The notes: generated by a model from the sequence alone, not told the origin. A DNA stretch of 64,000 nt from Scatolibacter rhodanostii (GCF_900197595.1 NZ_FZLO01000007.1:1-64000); one strand, 5' to 3'; shown: positions 53,307 through 63,368, counted from the stretch's first letter. Numbers and translations are program-made.

Positions 53307-55772
53307 ATGAAAAAGAAACAGATTCTTAGTGTTGCCTTGACGGCGATTGTTTTTTTGTCGGCCTGTTCATCCGGAAAAGTAAGTGAAGTGAGTGAAAAGC
53401 CGACAGAAGCAAGTGGTAAAGAAACTTCTGCCACTGAAACGGCAGCGGAAAATGATAAAAAAACAGCAGAAATTGAAATTAAACTGCCCGCACTGGGTGG
53501 TGATTTGCAAAAAGGCAGCTATGTTGGGGAAAATATCACACCCGAAGATGTTGGGAGCATAAATACATTATCCAGACTTTCAGACGGCCATTTGGTGATG
53601 TATAATTGGTCGCTGACAGAAAAATATGAAAGCACGGATGACGGCGATACTTGGAAAAAATCGGAGGGGCCTGGTAAAAAATTAATCGATGAAGGCGATA
53701 AAGAATCGATAACAGGTCCTACTGTGGATACAGATGGCACAACCTATGCCATACAGAGTTCCAAAGGGGCAAGAGGCGAATCTGAAATCCAGGATAAAAT
53801 TATTAAGATCGCACCCACAGGAGAAAACAGCGAATTAAAAATTAATGAAATAGAAGAAGTGATAAGCCAAGATAAAGCCATTGCAATTCTGGAGGCTAGT
53901 GTAGTTGCCCATCAAAAGTTGTATGTAGAATATATAGCCGGGATAGAGTATCAAGAGTACGACCAAGGAGACGGTCAGATTTCTTACAGTCAGGTCGAGG
54001 GGGTAGGCGAGTATATCTATGCCGTCTATGACACGCAAACGGGTGAAAAGGTGTATGATGTGGCACCTGAACTAAACCACCCTTACCAAAATGCGACAAA
54101 AGATGAAACAGGTATCTATGTATTTAATGCAAACGATGATGATAACATAGAGATTGCAAAAATTGATTCTCAAAATGGGGAAGAAATTAGTCGTGTCACT
54201 ACAGACAAAAGTTTCGGTGGTCGTTATTCAGGAGATTGGTTTTCCTTGTCACCTGAAGGAGTCATGTATAATACAAACTATACCGGCATCTATCAAATTG
54301 ATTTAGAAAGTGGAGAGACGACTCTCATTGCCGATAATTCTAAATTGGTTTTAGGTGACACGGATTCTTATCCCAGTAATTTTTTGGCGCTGGAAGATAA
54401 GGTTTTTCTAGCTATAGTTAATAACAACGGAAGCGAGGAGCTTTGGCGCTTCTCCTATGACCCCAATTTTGCCTATGATCCCAATCTCAAGCTGACGATT
54501 TGGACATTAGAAGAAAATAGTGCACTTCGCACTACAGCAGCGCAATTTTTGCAGACCTATCCACAATTTAATATCAGCATAGAAGTAGGTGCGGCCACCT
54601 ATGGATTTCAGGATCAAAAAATGCTTTTTGCAGAAGATATAGATGAAATGTTAAAAGAATTCAATACACGTGTCTTAGCCGGTGAAGCACCTGATGTCTT
54701 TTTAATAGATGGTTTTCCGATGACAAGATATGCTGATGAGGGCTTGCTTCTGAATTTAGAAGGAAAAGTGGATACTTCGGAATTCTTTGGTACGCTGGCA
54801 GAACAGATGAAACGAGAAAAAGGCACATTCTATCTCCCAACAAGCTTATCGATTCCGGTACTGTCTATGTCTAACTATAAGGGAGAAGACTTTTCCAGTT
54901 ATGATGAGTGGATTTCGTTTTTAGAAGCCAGTTCAGCAGAAAATCCGTTTATAGAAGATTCAGATTTGCAGAATATCTATACGGCACTTTGGCAATCTGC
55001 CGAAACAGGCATTATTCAAGATTCTGGGATTAACGAAGAAAATCTGCAAAAGTTCATGAAAGCTTTTAGAGCGATAGCAGAAAAAAATAAATTGACGGGT
55101 ACTCTTGCAGCAGAAAATTCACAAGTAGCTATGAATGGAAGAGATCCTTATGAATGGTTTATATATGGTTCTCCCTCTGCAGGAATAGAGTTTCGTCATA
55201 ATTCACAATTAAACAAAGATATGGCACAGTTAAGCCAAATGGGTTCTTTGCAGGACTTTGACACGCCAGCTCATTATCCCCAAGAGGAAAAATATAATCT
55301 TTATCCCAATGAAAAAATTATGCTGGCACCTTCCATTGACGAAGGTGTGTGGATTCCTTACGATATGTTGGCAATTAGTGCTACCAGTGACCAACAGGAG
55401 CTGGCAACCGCTTTCTTACAATTTGCTCTTTCACCATCAATACAGGCAGGGGGAGATACTTGGAGCAGTTTCCCTATGGTAGAGCCGGCATTGGATATCA
55501 TGGTTGCCAACGCGAAAAAAAGCTATGAAAAGAACAAGGCAGATTATCCCGAAGGCTTTCCGGAGGGAGACCCAGAACCAACATTTGGCTATGAAAAAGA
55601 TATAGCAGGGTTTATGGCACAGCTCAAAACACCGCTCATTAGTGAGGGTATAGTGAGCCGACAAATGTGGGACAGTATTATCACCTACATTAAAGATGAA
55701 GCTACATTAGAGGAAGCTTGCACACAAGCAAAAGATACCGCTAAAATTTATGTGGGTGAAAGAACTAGATAA
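53307..55772 (+). CDS. Lipoprotein with N-terminal propeller-like region and C-terminal extracellular solute-binding domain
   Basis: 821 aa. Signal peptide and lipobox LSAC are followed by a charged linker to about residue 60. Residues ~65-400 are rich in short beta/Asp-Gly repeats (STDDGDTWKKSEGP, VDTDGTTYAI) like a BNR/propeller. From about 400, LKLTIWTLEENSALRTTAAQFLQTYPQFNISIEVG begins a family-1 solute-binding domain with the APDVFLIDGFPMTRYADEGLLLNL core. No permease or ATPase is adjacent, so it may serve a distant transporter or act as a surface sensor. The start at 53307 follows GGTGGAGG. Confidence 0.83.
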   Translation: MKKKQILSVALTAIVFLSACSSGKVSEVSEKPTEASGKETSATETAAENDKKTAEIEIKLPALGGDLQKGSYVGENITPEDVGSINTLSRLSDGHLVMYNWSLTEKYESTDDGDTWKKSEGPGKKLIDEGDKESITGPTVDTDGTTYAIQSSKGARGESEIQDKIIKIAPTGENSELKINEIEEVISQDKAIAILEASVVAHQKLYVEYIAGIEYQEYDQGDGQISYSQVEGVGEYIYAVYDTQTGEKVYDVAPELNHPYQNATKDETGIYVFNANDDDNIEIAKIDSQNGEEISRVTTDKSFGGRYSGDWFSLSPEGVMYNTNYTGIYQIDLESGETTLIADNSKLVLGDTDSYPSNFLALEDKVFLAIVNNNGSEELWRFSYDPNFAYDPNLKLTIWTLEENSALRTTAAQFLQTYPQFNISIEVGAATYGFQDQKMLFAEDIDEMLKEFNTRVLAGEAPDVFLIDGFPMTRYADEGLLLNLEGKVDTSEFFGTLAEQMKREKGTFYLPTSLSIPVLSMSNYKGEDFSSYDEWISFLEASSAENPFIEDSDLQNIYTALWQSAETGIIQDSGINEENLQKFMKAFRAIAEKNKLTGTLAAENSQVAMNGRDPYEWFIYGSPSAGIEFRHNSQLNKDMAQLSQMGSLQDFDTPAHYPQEEKYNLYPNEKIMLAPSIDEGVWIPYDMLAISATSDQQELATAFLQFALSPSIQAGGDTWSSFPMVEPALDIMVANAKKSYEKNKADYPEGFPEGDPEPTFGYEKDIAGFMAQLKTPLISEGIVSRQMWDSIITYIKDEATLEEACTQAKDTAKIYVGERTR

Positions 55773-55839
55773 ATCAAAAGGTGAATAGAGGACTTAGGTC
55801 AAAACAAATTAGCATTTTGATATTTATATAGAAAGAATA

Positions 55840-55871
55840 AAAAAAGGGCAGCTCAAAAGCTGTCCTTTTTC
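55840..55871. terminator. Bidirectional terminator between convergent units
   Basis: The stem AAAAAGGGCAGCT / AGCTGTCCTTTTT (one G-U) with a CAAA loop is flanked by A and T runs, between the lipoprotein gene and the MarR gene. Confidence 0.85.
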
Positions 55872-55907
55872 TTTTAAAATAATAATATAATTCAGTTTAT
55901 ATAGATG

Positions 55908-56354
55908 TTATGACTCGCAGCTATCTTTATAAGAATCTAAATTGTCGCATATTTGGGTTAACACGCTGCGGAAAGCTGCCAAGTCTTCTTCTGCAATATT
56001 CTGACAGATAACAGTATCAAACTGATGGAAAACATCTTTAATTTTATGTGCTTCCACGCGCCCTTTTTCGGTTAGGCAAATCAAAAAAGAACGGCGGCAG
56101 TTTGGGTTAAGCTCTCTTGTCAAGAAACCCATATCACCTAGTTTGTCGATATTTCTTGACATGGTGGCAACATCAAGACGACACCGATCAGAAAGCTCTT
56201 TTTGTGTAATTCGGTCTTCTTGTAAGAGTTTCATTAAAATACTTCCCTGTCCTTGACCCGGTGTTAAACCGAGGTTTGATAGGAGGGGCGCTATAATCTG
56301 TTTTCGGGCTTTTTCTTCACGAATCAAAAGCTCGCGAATCGTTGGCTGTACCAT
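55908..56354 (-). CDS. MarR-family transcriptional regulator
   Basis: 148 aa. The winged helix is seen at ILMKLLQEDRITQKELSDRCRLDVATMSRNIDKLGDMGFLTRELNPNCRRSFLICLTEKG. It is encoded after the two ABC exporter genes (27-bp gap) and probably represses that operon through the dyad at about 60.0 kb. The ligand is likely a toxic small molecule. Confidence 0.9.
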   Translation of the reverse strand: MVQPTIRELLIREEKARKQIIAPLLSNLGLTPGQGQGSILMKLLQEDRITQKELSDRCRLDVATMSRNIDKLGDMGFLTRELNPNCRRSFLICLTEKGRVEAHKIKDVFHQFDTVICQNIAEEDLAAFRSVLTQICDNLDSYKDSCES

Positions 56355-56381
56355 ATTCAGTTACTCCTTCAGAAGTTAGCA

Positions 56382-58238
56382 TTATTCTAATTCGGATTGG
56401 CCGGTGTAAAGTTGATAATATCTTCCTTTATCTTGCAATAGCTCATCATGGCTGCCTCGTTCAACAATTTCACCTTTTTCAAGAACTAAAATAGCCTTGG
56501 CATTTCGAACGGTAGAAAGTCGATGAGCAATGACAAATACAGTGCGGTCTTTCATCAGGGTATCCATACCCTTTTCAATCAGTTTTTCGGTGCGGGTATC
56601 AATTGAACTGGTGGCTTCATCCATGACAAGAACAGGTGGTCTAGAGATAGCCGCTCTGGCGATGGCAATCAGCTGGCGTTGTCCTTGTGATAAATTGGCA
56701 CCGTCACTTTCTAAAACAGTTTGATAGCCGTCGGGAAGTCGTCGGATAAAAGAATCTGCATTGGCAATTTTGGCGGCAGCTAAAACATCATCATCTGAAG
56801 CACTTAATCGGCCATACCGAATATTATCGGCAATTGTGCCGGTAAACAAATGCGTTTCTTGAATGATTAGTGAGATGGAGCGTCTTAAATCATCTTTTTT
56901 AATATGCTGAATATCAAGACCATCATAGGTAATTGTACCATTATTCAGCTCATAAAAGCGGTTTACTAGATTGATAATGGTGGTTTTGCCAGCACCTGTT
57001 GAACCAACAAAAGCAATTTTTTGTCCTGGCTTTGCATACAGGCTGATTCCGTTTAAAATAGAGTTTTCTTTGGTGTAACCAAACTCAATGCCATGAAAAC
57101 GTACATCGCCTTTGAGGGGAACAAAACTGCAATTTCCTTGTTCATCAGGTACTTTCCAAGCAAATGTGCCGGTGTATTCTTCACTCTCTTCTAACGTACC
57201 ATTGGGGTAAGCTTTGACACGGCTCAAGGTAATGGTTCCCTCGTCAGATTCAGGTTCTACTTCTATCATCGTGCAAATTTTCTCGGTACTGGCAAGTGCC
57301 ACCATAAGGAAGTTAATTTGCATGGTAAACTGATTCATCGGCATAGCGCTTTGGCGTACATAAACAAGATAGGAGGCTAAAGTGCCAAGATCAATCAGAC
57401 CCGAAAGGGCGAAAAGGCCGCCAACGCAGGCAGAAACAGCAAAGTTAACGTACGAAAGTGAAACGATAGTGGGAATGGTGATGCCGGTATAAGTAGTAGC
57501 TTTAGCGGATGAGTCTTTCAGTTTATTGTTCAATTCATTAAACTGTTTTAAATCTTGTGCTTCATGTCCAAAGATTTTTTCAACCTTTTGTCCGGCAACC
57601 ATTTCTTCGATATAACCATTCATGTCACCTAAATTTTTCTGCTGTTCAGCAAAATATTTTCGGCTGAGCTTGCTGTTACGACGAATATATAATAACATAA
57701 TGGCCAGAAAGAAGACAACAATTAAAGAAAGCTGCCAGTCCAATAAAATCAGCATGGCGACAGTTCCGACAGAAGTGACAAAGCTTTGAATCAATAACGT
57801 AAAACTATTGTTAAGTGCTTCTGAAATGGTATCGACATCGTTGGTGAAATGGCTCATTAAGTCACCATGCGTGTGTGTGTCAAAAAAGCTTAAGGGAAGT
57901 TTTTGCGTGTGGCGAAATAGATCCATACGGATTTCGCTGACAATCTGCTGCGATACATGAATCATCATCTTATTGTAGGTGAAGCAAGAGAGAACACCGG
58001 CAAGATAAATGCCGCCCATAACCAAAAGAACACGAATTAGCCCTGGAACATCACCAGGCAAAATATAAGTGTTGATAACGGGTTTTAGCATATAGGTGCC
58101 GATAATACCGGCAAAAGCATTGATTAAAACCAAAACAGCAATGGTAATCATAGGCAGTTTGTGGTTCCCAATGTATTTTAGAAGAAAGGTGATTGCTTTT
58201 TTTGTATCTTTGGGTCTGGCATAAACTCCTTTTTTCAT
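56382..58238 (-). CDS. Multidrug-type ABC exporter half-transporter (consensus ATP-site side)
   Basis: 618 aa: a six-helix exporter domain, an insert near residue 350, and an ATPase. Walker A GSTGAGKTT, Walker B VLVMDEATSSID and H-loop AHRLSTV are canonical, but its signature reads LSQGQ instead of LSGGQ. Its partner, encoded immediately upstream, has the opposite defects. Together they form one competent and one degenerate site, as in heterodimeric exporters of the BmrCD/LmrCD type. It overlaps the partner gene by 4 bp. Confidence 0.92.
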   Translation of the reverse strand: MKKGVYARPKDTKKAITFLLKYIGNHKLPMITIAVLVLINAFAGIIGTYMLKPVINTYILPGDVPGLIRVLLVMGGIYLAGVLSCFTYNKMMIHVSQQIVSEIRMDLFRHTQKLPLSFFDTHTHGDLMSHFTNDVDTISEALNNSFTLLIQSFVTSVGTVAMLILLDWQLSLIVVFFLAIMLLYIRRNSKLSRKYFAEQQKNLGDMNGYIEEMVAGQKVEKIFGHEAQDLKQFNELNNKLKDSSAKATTYTGITIPTIVSLSYVNFAVSACVGGLFALSGLIDLGTLASYLVYVRQSAMPMNQFTMQINFLMVALASTEKICTMIEVEPESDEGTITLSRVKAYPNGTLEESEEYTGTFAWKVPDEQGNCSFVPLKGDVRFHGIEFGYTKENSILNGISLYAKPGQKIAFVGSTGAGKTTIINLVNRFYELNNGTITYDGLDIQHIKKDDLRRSISLIIQETHLFTGTIADNIRYGRLSASDDDVLAAAKIANADSFIRRLPDGYQTVLESDGANLSQGQRQLIAIARAAISRPPVLVMDEATSSIDTRTEKLIEKGMDTLMKDRTVFVIAHRLSTVRNAKAILVLEKGEIVERGSHDELLQDKGRYYQLYTGQSELE

Positions 58239-59965
58239 GGCGCAACAAGCACCCCCTTTTGCTGTGAAAAGAATATATCTTGATAAATTTCATTTTCTGC
58301 CAAAAGCTGTTCGTGTGTTCCTGTAGCATGAATTTTGCCGTCATCCAAAATAATAATTTGGTCGGCATGCTGAATAGAAGAAATTCGCTGGCTGATAATA
58401 ATTTTTGTCATGTCTGGCAAGACCTCTTCTAAGGCTTCATTAATTTTGGTTTCGGTTGCGGTATCAACAGCGCTGGTAGAATCATCTAAAATCAGAATTT
58501 GAGGTGATTTTAGAATGGCTCTGGCGATACAAAGCCGCTGCTTTTGACCACCGGAAACATTAACGCCTCCTTGTCCAAGCATGGTGTCGTAGCCGTTATC
58601 CAATCGGTCGATAAATTCATCGACGCAAGCAATGCGACAAACAGCTTCAATTTCTTCGTCAGTAGCCTTTTCTTTTCCCCAATAGAGATTTTCTTTTATC
58701 GTACCTGAAAAAAGAGTATTTTGCTGCAGTACCATACCGATTGCTTCTCTTAAATGAGCCTGTGAATATTCATAGATGGGGTGGTCGTCTATGTAAATAT
58801 TGCCGGAGGTTGCTTCATACAGTCTGGGAATCAGCTGGACAAGTGTGCTTTTTGCTGCACCTGTTTGTCCGATAATACCAATGGTTTGACCAGCTTCTAT
58901 TTCAAAAGAAATATCAGACAAAACATATTCTTTCGCTTTTTCTTTATACTTGAAAGATACGTTTTCAAATCGAATATTCCCTTTTTTAATGGAAATGTCC
59001 TTGGCACGGTCATCATTAATGGTTGGTTTTTCGTCCAATACCTGTGAAATTCGATTCATAGAAGTGAGGGAACGCGTGAAGAGCAGAAAGACATTGGAGA
59101 ACATCATGAGAGAATTTAATACCTGTAAAACATAGCTTAGAAAGCTGGTTAAAGCACCCACTTTCATATTGCCGGCCATGACCAAATCGCCGCCGAACCA
59201 TAGAATAGCCAATATAGTGCCATACATGACAAATTGGAAAGAAGTCGTGTTTAATGTAGCAATAGTAAAAGCTTTGCTGGAGGTACGCTGTAAATTTCCA
59301 TTTACATCATCGAATTTATCAATTTCATGGTCGCCTCTTACATACGCTTTGACTACACGGACAGCAACCAAATTTTCTTGAATCACACGGTTCACAGAGT
59401 CAATAGCTTCTTGCATTCTAGAATAGAGAGGTCTGACGTTCTTAATAATAAAGAACAGGAAAAAGCCCAGTATAGGAGCTGCAATCAAGAAAATGAAAGC
59501 CAACTCGGCATTTAGCTTAAAAGAAACAATAATGGCCGTCAGCATCATCACAGGGGAGCGAAAGCCTGGTCGCATACCGTTAGAAACAAAATTTTGAATG
59601 ACAGAGACATCACTTGTTAGGCGTGTGACGAGTGATGGAGTGCTGAATTTATCAGTATTTGCAAAAGAATAAGACTGCATTTTTTCAAATTCTGCCGTTC
59701 GGATTTCAGCGGCTATTCCGCTACCGCAAATGGCGGTATATCGAGCGCAAATATGGCCTAAAACAAGGGAAATAAGAGCAAAAACAACCATTTGCACACC
59801 TTTGAGCAGAATATATCGTTTGTCTCCGTTTACAATACCAACGTCAACGATATCAGCCATGACCATAGGAATAATCAATTCAAAAATTGTTTCTGCTTCG
59901 ATACAGATAATCGCTAAAATAAATTCTTTTTTATATTTTTTGGCGTATAACAAAAAATTCTTCAT
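58235..59965 (-). CDS. Multidrug-type ABC exporter half-transporter (degenerate ATP-site side)
   Basis: 576 aa: a six-helix exporter domain and an ATPase with a canonical signature VSGGQKQR. Walker A is GQTGAAKST (Gly to Ala), the residue after Walker B is Asp rather than catalytic Glu (ILDDSTSAVD), and the H-loop His is Gln (ISQRISS). It therefore supplies the signature motif to the partner's active site and has a non-hydrolysing site of its own. It is the first gene of the MarR-linked operon. Confidence 0.92.
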   Translation of the reverse strand: MKNFLLYAKKYKKEFILAIICIEAETIFELIIPMVMADIVDVGIVNGDKRYILLKGVQMVVFALISLVLGHICARYTAICGSGIAAEIRTAEFEKMQSYSFANTDKFSTPSLVTRLTSDVSVIQNFVSNGMRPGFRSPVMMLTAIIVSFKLNAELAFIFLIAAPILGFFLFFIIKNVRPLYSRMQEAIDSVNRVIQENLVAVRVVKAYVRGDHEIDKFDDVNGNLQRTSSKAFTIATLNTTSFQFVMYGTILAILWFGGDLVMAGNMKVGALTSFLSYVLQVLNSLMMFSNVFLLFTRSLTSMNRISQVLDEKPTINDDRAKDISIKKGNIRFENVSFKYKEKAKEYVLSDISFEIEAGQTIGIIGQTGAAKSTLVQLIPRLYEATSGNIYIDDHPIYEYSQAHLREAIGMVLQQNTLFSGTIKENLYWGKEKATDEEIEAVCRIACVDEFIDRLDNGYDTMLGQGGVNVSGGQKQRLCIARAILKSPQILILDDSTSAVDTATETKINEALEEVLPDMTKIIISQRISSIQHADQIIILDDGKIHATGTHEQLLAENEIYQDIFFSQQKGVLVAP

Positions 59966-59998
59966 CCAAAGCTCTCCGTGTTATTTACTGATGTAATA

Positions 59999-60022
59999 GT
60001 TGCAATAGCAACAATTGCACAT
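59999..60022 (-). promoter_or_regulatory. MarR-type operator of the ABC exporter operon
   Basis: The dyad GTTGC-AATA-GCAAC at 59999-60012 lies beside a second TTGCA (60015-60019), just downstream of the minus-strand -10 element. A repressor there would block transcription. It is assigned to the operon's own MarR by position only. Confidence 0.6.
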
Positions 60023-60028
60023 GAAATT

Positions 60029-60056
60029 ATTATATTCCATTTTGAACGAATGTCAA
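60029..60056 (-). promoter_or_regulatory. Promoter of the ABC exporter-MarR operon
   Basis: On the minus strand, TTGACA (60056-60051), a 16-bp spacer and TATAAT (60034-60029). Confidence 0.8.
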
Positions 60057-60241
60057 TAGAACAACATTTATAATGTAATAAAATTTTATTGTGAGATTTA
60101 TAAAATAAGCAATGAACAAAAAATTCTTTTTACAATCTTCATCAACTTTTTACACAAATAAGATTTCTGATTTAACGCTGCACACGATATACTGAGCTTG
60201 TTAAAAAAAGAAATATTATGAGTATGAAGGAGAACAATAGA

Positions 60242-61159
60242 ATGAGGAAACATATGAGAAAGATTGCAGTTTTTGCTATCACAGCCGTTTTAGCACTTAC
60301 ATTGGCAGCTTGCGGTAATCAGGCACAAGCTTCTGAAAGTTCAGCGAGTTCAGCAAAGGAATCTTCAGCGACAGTTGAATCTAAGAAAGAAAGCGCACCC
60401 GCCAGTGAAGCAGCAAAAGAGCTTAGCGGGAAAATCACTTTGGCCGGCAGTACATCTATGGAAAAATTGGCTAATGCAGTGGCAGAATCATTTATGGAAG
60501 AAAATAATGGCGTGAGCGTAACGGCTGAATTCACAGGATCTTCAGCTGGTATTGAATCACTTTTAGCCGGCAGTGTTGATATTGGTAACGCCTCTAGAGA
60601 ACTGAAAGAAAGCGAAATATCCGCTGGGGCAGTAGAAAATGTGGTAGCAATTGATGGAATCGCGATTGTGGTTCATCCCGACAATGCAACAGCCGATTTA
60701 ACAAAAGAAAATTTGACAGCCATTTATAAAGGCGAAATCACAAACTGGTCTGAAGTTGGCGGCAAAGATGATCCAATCGTAGTAGTTGGTCGTGAAGCTG
60801 GCTCTGGTACAAGAGGTGCTTTTGAAGAAATCTTAGATGTAGAAGATGCTTGCAAATATGCACTTGAATTAGACAGCACAGGTACAGTGGTTGCTAAAGT
60901 CGCTTCAACAAGCGGTGCAATTGGATATGTTTCGCTGGATATGGTCGATGAAACAGTGAAAGCCGTAAAACTAAATGGCGTAGAAGCAACGGCGGAAAAA
61001 ATTAAAGCAGGCGATTATTTTCTCTCAAGACCGTTTGTTATGGCAACATCAGGTGAAGTGACAGAACAGAATGAATTGGTGCAAGCCCTGTTTGCATATA
61101 TCTATTCTGATGCTGGTTCACAGCTGATTGAGTCGGTTGGTCTTATCGCTACAGAATAA
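60242..61159 (+). CDS. pstS: Phosphate ABC transporter substrate-binding lipoprotein
   Basis: 305 aa. Signal peptide and lipobox TLAAC are followed by a Ser/Glu-rich linker and a PstS domain. The phosphate-binding segments are visible: LAGSTSMEKLA, FTGSSAGIESLLAGSVDIGNASRELK and GREAGSGTRGAFEE. The start at 60242 follows AAGGAG with 9-bp spacing; earlier in-frame starts lack this. It heads the pst operon, which Firmicutes normally induce under phosphate limitation through PhoPR. Confidence 0.94.
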   Translation: MRKHMRKIAVFAITAVLALTLAACGNQAQASESSASSAKESSATVESKKESAPASEAAKELSGKITLAGSTSMEKLANAVAESFMEENNGVSVTAEFTGSSAGIESLLAGSVDIGNASRELKESEISAGAVENVVAIDGIAIVVHPDNATADLTKENLTAIYKGEITNWSEVGGKDDPIVVVGREAGSGTRGAFEEILDVEDACKYALELDSTGTVVAKVASTSGAIGYVSLDMVDETVKAVKLNGVEATAEKIKAGDYFLSRPFVMATSGEVTEQNELVQALFAYIYSDAGSQLIESVGLIATE

Positions 61160-61175
61160 GAATTTATAAAATAGC

Positions 61176-61221
61176 AAAGCAAGCAGGAGGGTAAAGTAAA
61201 AAACCCCTGCTTGCTTTTTTA
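61176..61221 (+). terminator. Terminator between pstS and pstC
   Basis: A stem around GCAAGCAGG-AGGG and CCCCTGCTTGC with an A-rich loop is followed by a T run. Partial termination here would yield more PstS than membrane subunits. The 61222-61477 gap that follows shows no gene. Confidence 0.75.
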
Positions 61222-61477
61222 TTACCGAAATTTATGATTTGTTCGGCGGTTCCAATTTTAATTAGATTTAACACAAGTTTGATTTTAGATTTTACAATCA
61301 GACGATATAATAAAAACAAAGAGAAAGATTTTGAAAATAAAAATAATTAAAATGTGTTTTAGGATGAAATCAATACGAATTTTGCAGACATGCGGATAGG
61401 ATTACTTAAAATCAATTTATCAAGCGTATTAAGGAAAATAAGAGGTATCAGAATTTCGGGAAGGACGGTCATAACAC

Positions 61478-62413
61478 TTGGAAAATAAAACAACTTCTAT
61501 TATAGGGAATTGGAAAAATCGACGTCTTAGTGAAACGGTAGCCAAAACCATTTTTTTGGTCTGTGCTTTTTTTGCTGTTTTAGGAGTCGCTTCCATTACA
61601 GCCTATATGATTATGAATGGCACACCAGCACTAACAAAGGTTGGTATTTTAGAGATTCTTTTCAGCAGTGATTGGAGTCCGACAGCGGCACAACCGCATT
61701 ATGGTATTTTATATGTGATTCTCACCTCTATTATCGGCACAGCATTTGCCGTATTAATTGGCGTTCCGATTGGGGTGCTGACAGCTGTTTTTCTATCAGA
61801 GGTTGCACCCAAGCCGTTGGCAGCTATCGTAAAACCCGCAGTAGAATTGCTCGCAGGCATTCCTTCTGTCATTTATGGACTTTTGGGTCTGATGATTCTG
61901 AATCCTTTTATGTATCAAATTGAGTTGGCTATTTTCAAAGGTTCAACAACCCATCAATTTACTGGTGGTGCTAACTTGATTTCAGCTATTTTGGTTTTGG
62001 CAGTTATGATTTTGCCCACGGTGATTAATATCAGTGAATCGGCTCTAAGAGCTGTTCCACAAGAGTTGAAAGCGGCTTCTTTGGCTGTAGGCGCTTCAAA
62101 AATTCAGACCATTTTCAAGGTACAGATTCCAGCGGCAAAATCGGGGATTATTACAGCGATTGTGCTGGGAGTGGGTCGTGCTATTGGCGAAGCAATGGCA
62201 ATCAGCTTAGTGACAGGCAGCTCGGTGAATTTTCCTCTTCCGTTCAATTCGGTTCGATTCTTAACCACAGCCATTGTCAGCGAAATGGGATATGCAGCTG
62301 ACACGCATAGAGAAGTACTGTTCACCATTGGATTGGTACTCTTTGTATTCATCATGGTCATTAATATCTTGCTGACCAAATTACTGAAAAAAGGGAGTGG
62401 AGTAGATGTCTGA
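61478..62413 (+). CDS. pstC: Phosphate ABC transporter permease PstC
   Basis: 311 aa with about six helices. AVELLAGIPSVIYGLLGLMIL and VPQELKAASLAVGASKIQTIFKVQIPAAKSGI are PstC hallmarks. It begins at TTG 61478, with GGGAAGGA upstream. It overlaps pstA by 8 bp. Confidence 0.93.
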   Translation: MENKTTSIIGNWKNRRLSETVAKTIFLVCAFFAVLGVASITAYMIMNGTPALTKVGILEILFSSDWSPTAAQPHYGILYVILTSIIGTAFAVLIGVPIGVLTAVFLSEVAPKPLAAIVKPAVELLAGIPSVIYGLLGLMILNPFMYQIELAIFKGSTTHQFTGGANLISAILVLAVMILPTVINISESALRAVPQELKAASLAVGASKIQTIFKVQIPAAKSGIITAIVLGVGRAIGEAMAISLVTGSSVNFPLPFNSVRFLTTAIVSEMGYAADTHREVLFTIGLVLFVFIMVINILLTKLLKKGSGVDV

Positions 62414-63368
62414 TCAATCTTTGGCAATAGGAGGCCTTAAAGTGAGCACGACAGAAAATAACAGCATTATGAAGAAAAACAATAGAATGATTGATAAAGC
62501 GGTCTATGTCCTCATCTATCTTTCTGCATCGGTATCTGTACTGTTGTTGATTGGTATTATTGGCTATGTTCTTGTCAAAGGCATTAGTGCGGTAACACCT
62601 GAATTTGTCACCACCGTCACAAGTGCCGTGAAAGGCACAACGGGCATTGCGGGTAATATCGTCAACACCTTATATATTATTGTGATTACTTTGGTCTTGG
62701 CCACCCCTATTGGAATCGGTTCAGCAATCTACTTAAACGAATACGCAAAGCCAGGGCGATTTGTCAGGTTGATTGAAATGACCACTGAAATTTTGGCGGG
62801 TATTCCCTCAATTTTATACGGACTTTTTGGCATGGTGCTTTTTGGAATTACACTGGGAATGGGATACTCAATTTTGACTGGCTCATTAACACTTACTTTA
62901 ATGATTTTGCCGCTGATTACCCGTAATACGCAAGAAGCACTGAAGACAGTACCACTCAATTATCGCAGTGCGGCACTGGGGCTAGGAACTACAAAATGGT
63001 ATATGATTCGCACTGTTTTGCTGCCCTCTGCTATGCCGGGGATTATCACTGGCGTTATTTTGGCAATCGGCAGAATTGTAGGAGAATCGGCAGCGCTCCT
63101 GTTTACCGCCGGAAGCGGGTATTTTTTGCCAAAGAACGGGCAATGGCTTTCAAAAGTTTTGGAATCAGGCGGAACGCTATCTGTGCAGCTTTATTTGAGT
63201 ATGTCAAAAGGTCAATATGACACCGCTTTTGGCATAGCCGTTATTCTAATTGCTATTGTTCTTATTATAAATCTAATCACGAAGCTTTTGACAAATCGTT
63301 TTAATGTCGCTCGTAGCGCCAATGTCGCTCGTAGCGCCAATGTCGCCCGTAGCGCCAAGAAAAAATAG
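62406..63368 (+). CDS. pstA: Phosphate ABC transporter permease PstA with a repeat-derived C-terminal tail
   Basis: 320 aa with six helices. [23 protein letters not shown] and [32 protein letters not shown] are family motifs. GGGAGTGGAG precedes the ATG. The last residues are [21 protein letters not shown], three copies of a six-residue unit from an 18-bp tandem repeat. PstA proteins normally end soon after the last helix, so this tail is an addition in the cytoplasm. Confidence 0.93.
   Translation: MSDQSLAIGGLKVSTTENNSIMKKNNRMIDKAVYVLIYLSASVSVLLLIGIIGYVLVKGISAVTPEFVTTVTSAVKGTTGIAGNIVNTLYIIVITLVLATPIGIGSAIYLNEYAKPGRFVRLIEMTTEILAGIPSILYGLFGMVLFGITLGMGYSILTGSLTLTLMILPLITRNTQEALKTVPLNYRSAALGLGTTKWYMIRTVLLPSAMPGIITGVILAIGRIVGESAALLFTAGSGYFLPKNGQWLSKVLESGGTLSVQLYLSMSKGQYDTAFGIAVILIAIVLIINLITKLLTNRFNVARSANVARSANVARSAKKK
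63303..63356 (+). repeat. Three 18-bp tandem repeats at the end of pstA
   Basis: The unit AATGTCGCTCGTAGCGCC occurs three times in a row (63303-63320, 63321-63338, 63339-63356), with one T-to-C change in the third. Each unit contains the hairpin-forming CGCT-CGT-AGCG and is far richer in GC than its surroundings. It encodes NVARSA in frame. Confidence 0.92.

Noticed and set aside
63303-63356. CRISPR array
   Set aside because: The repeats are directly adjacent with no spacers and are translated as part of pstA. No other CRISPR-like array was seen in the window.
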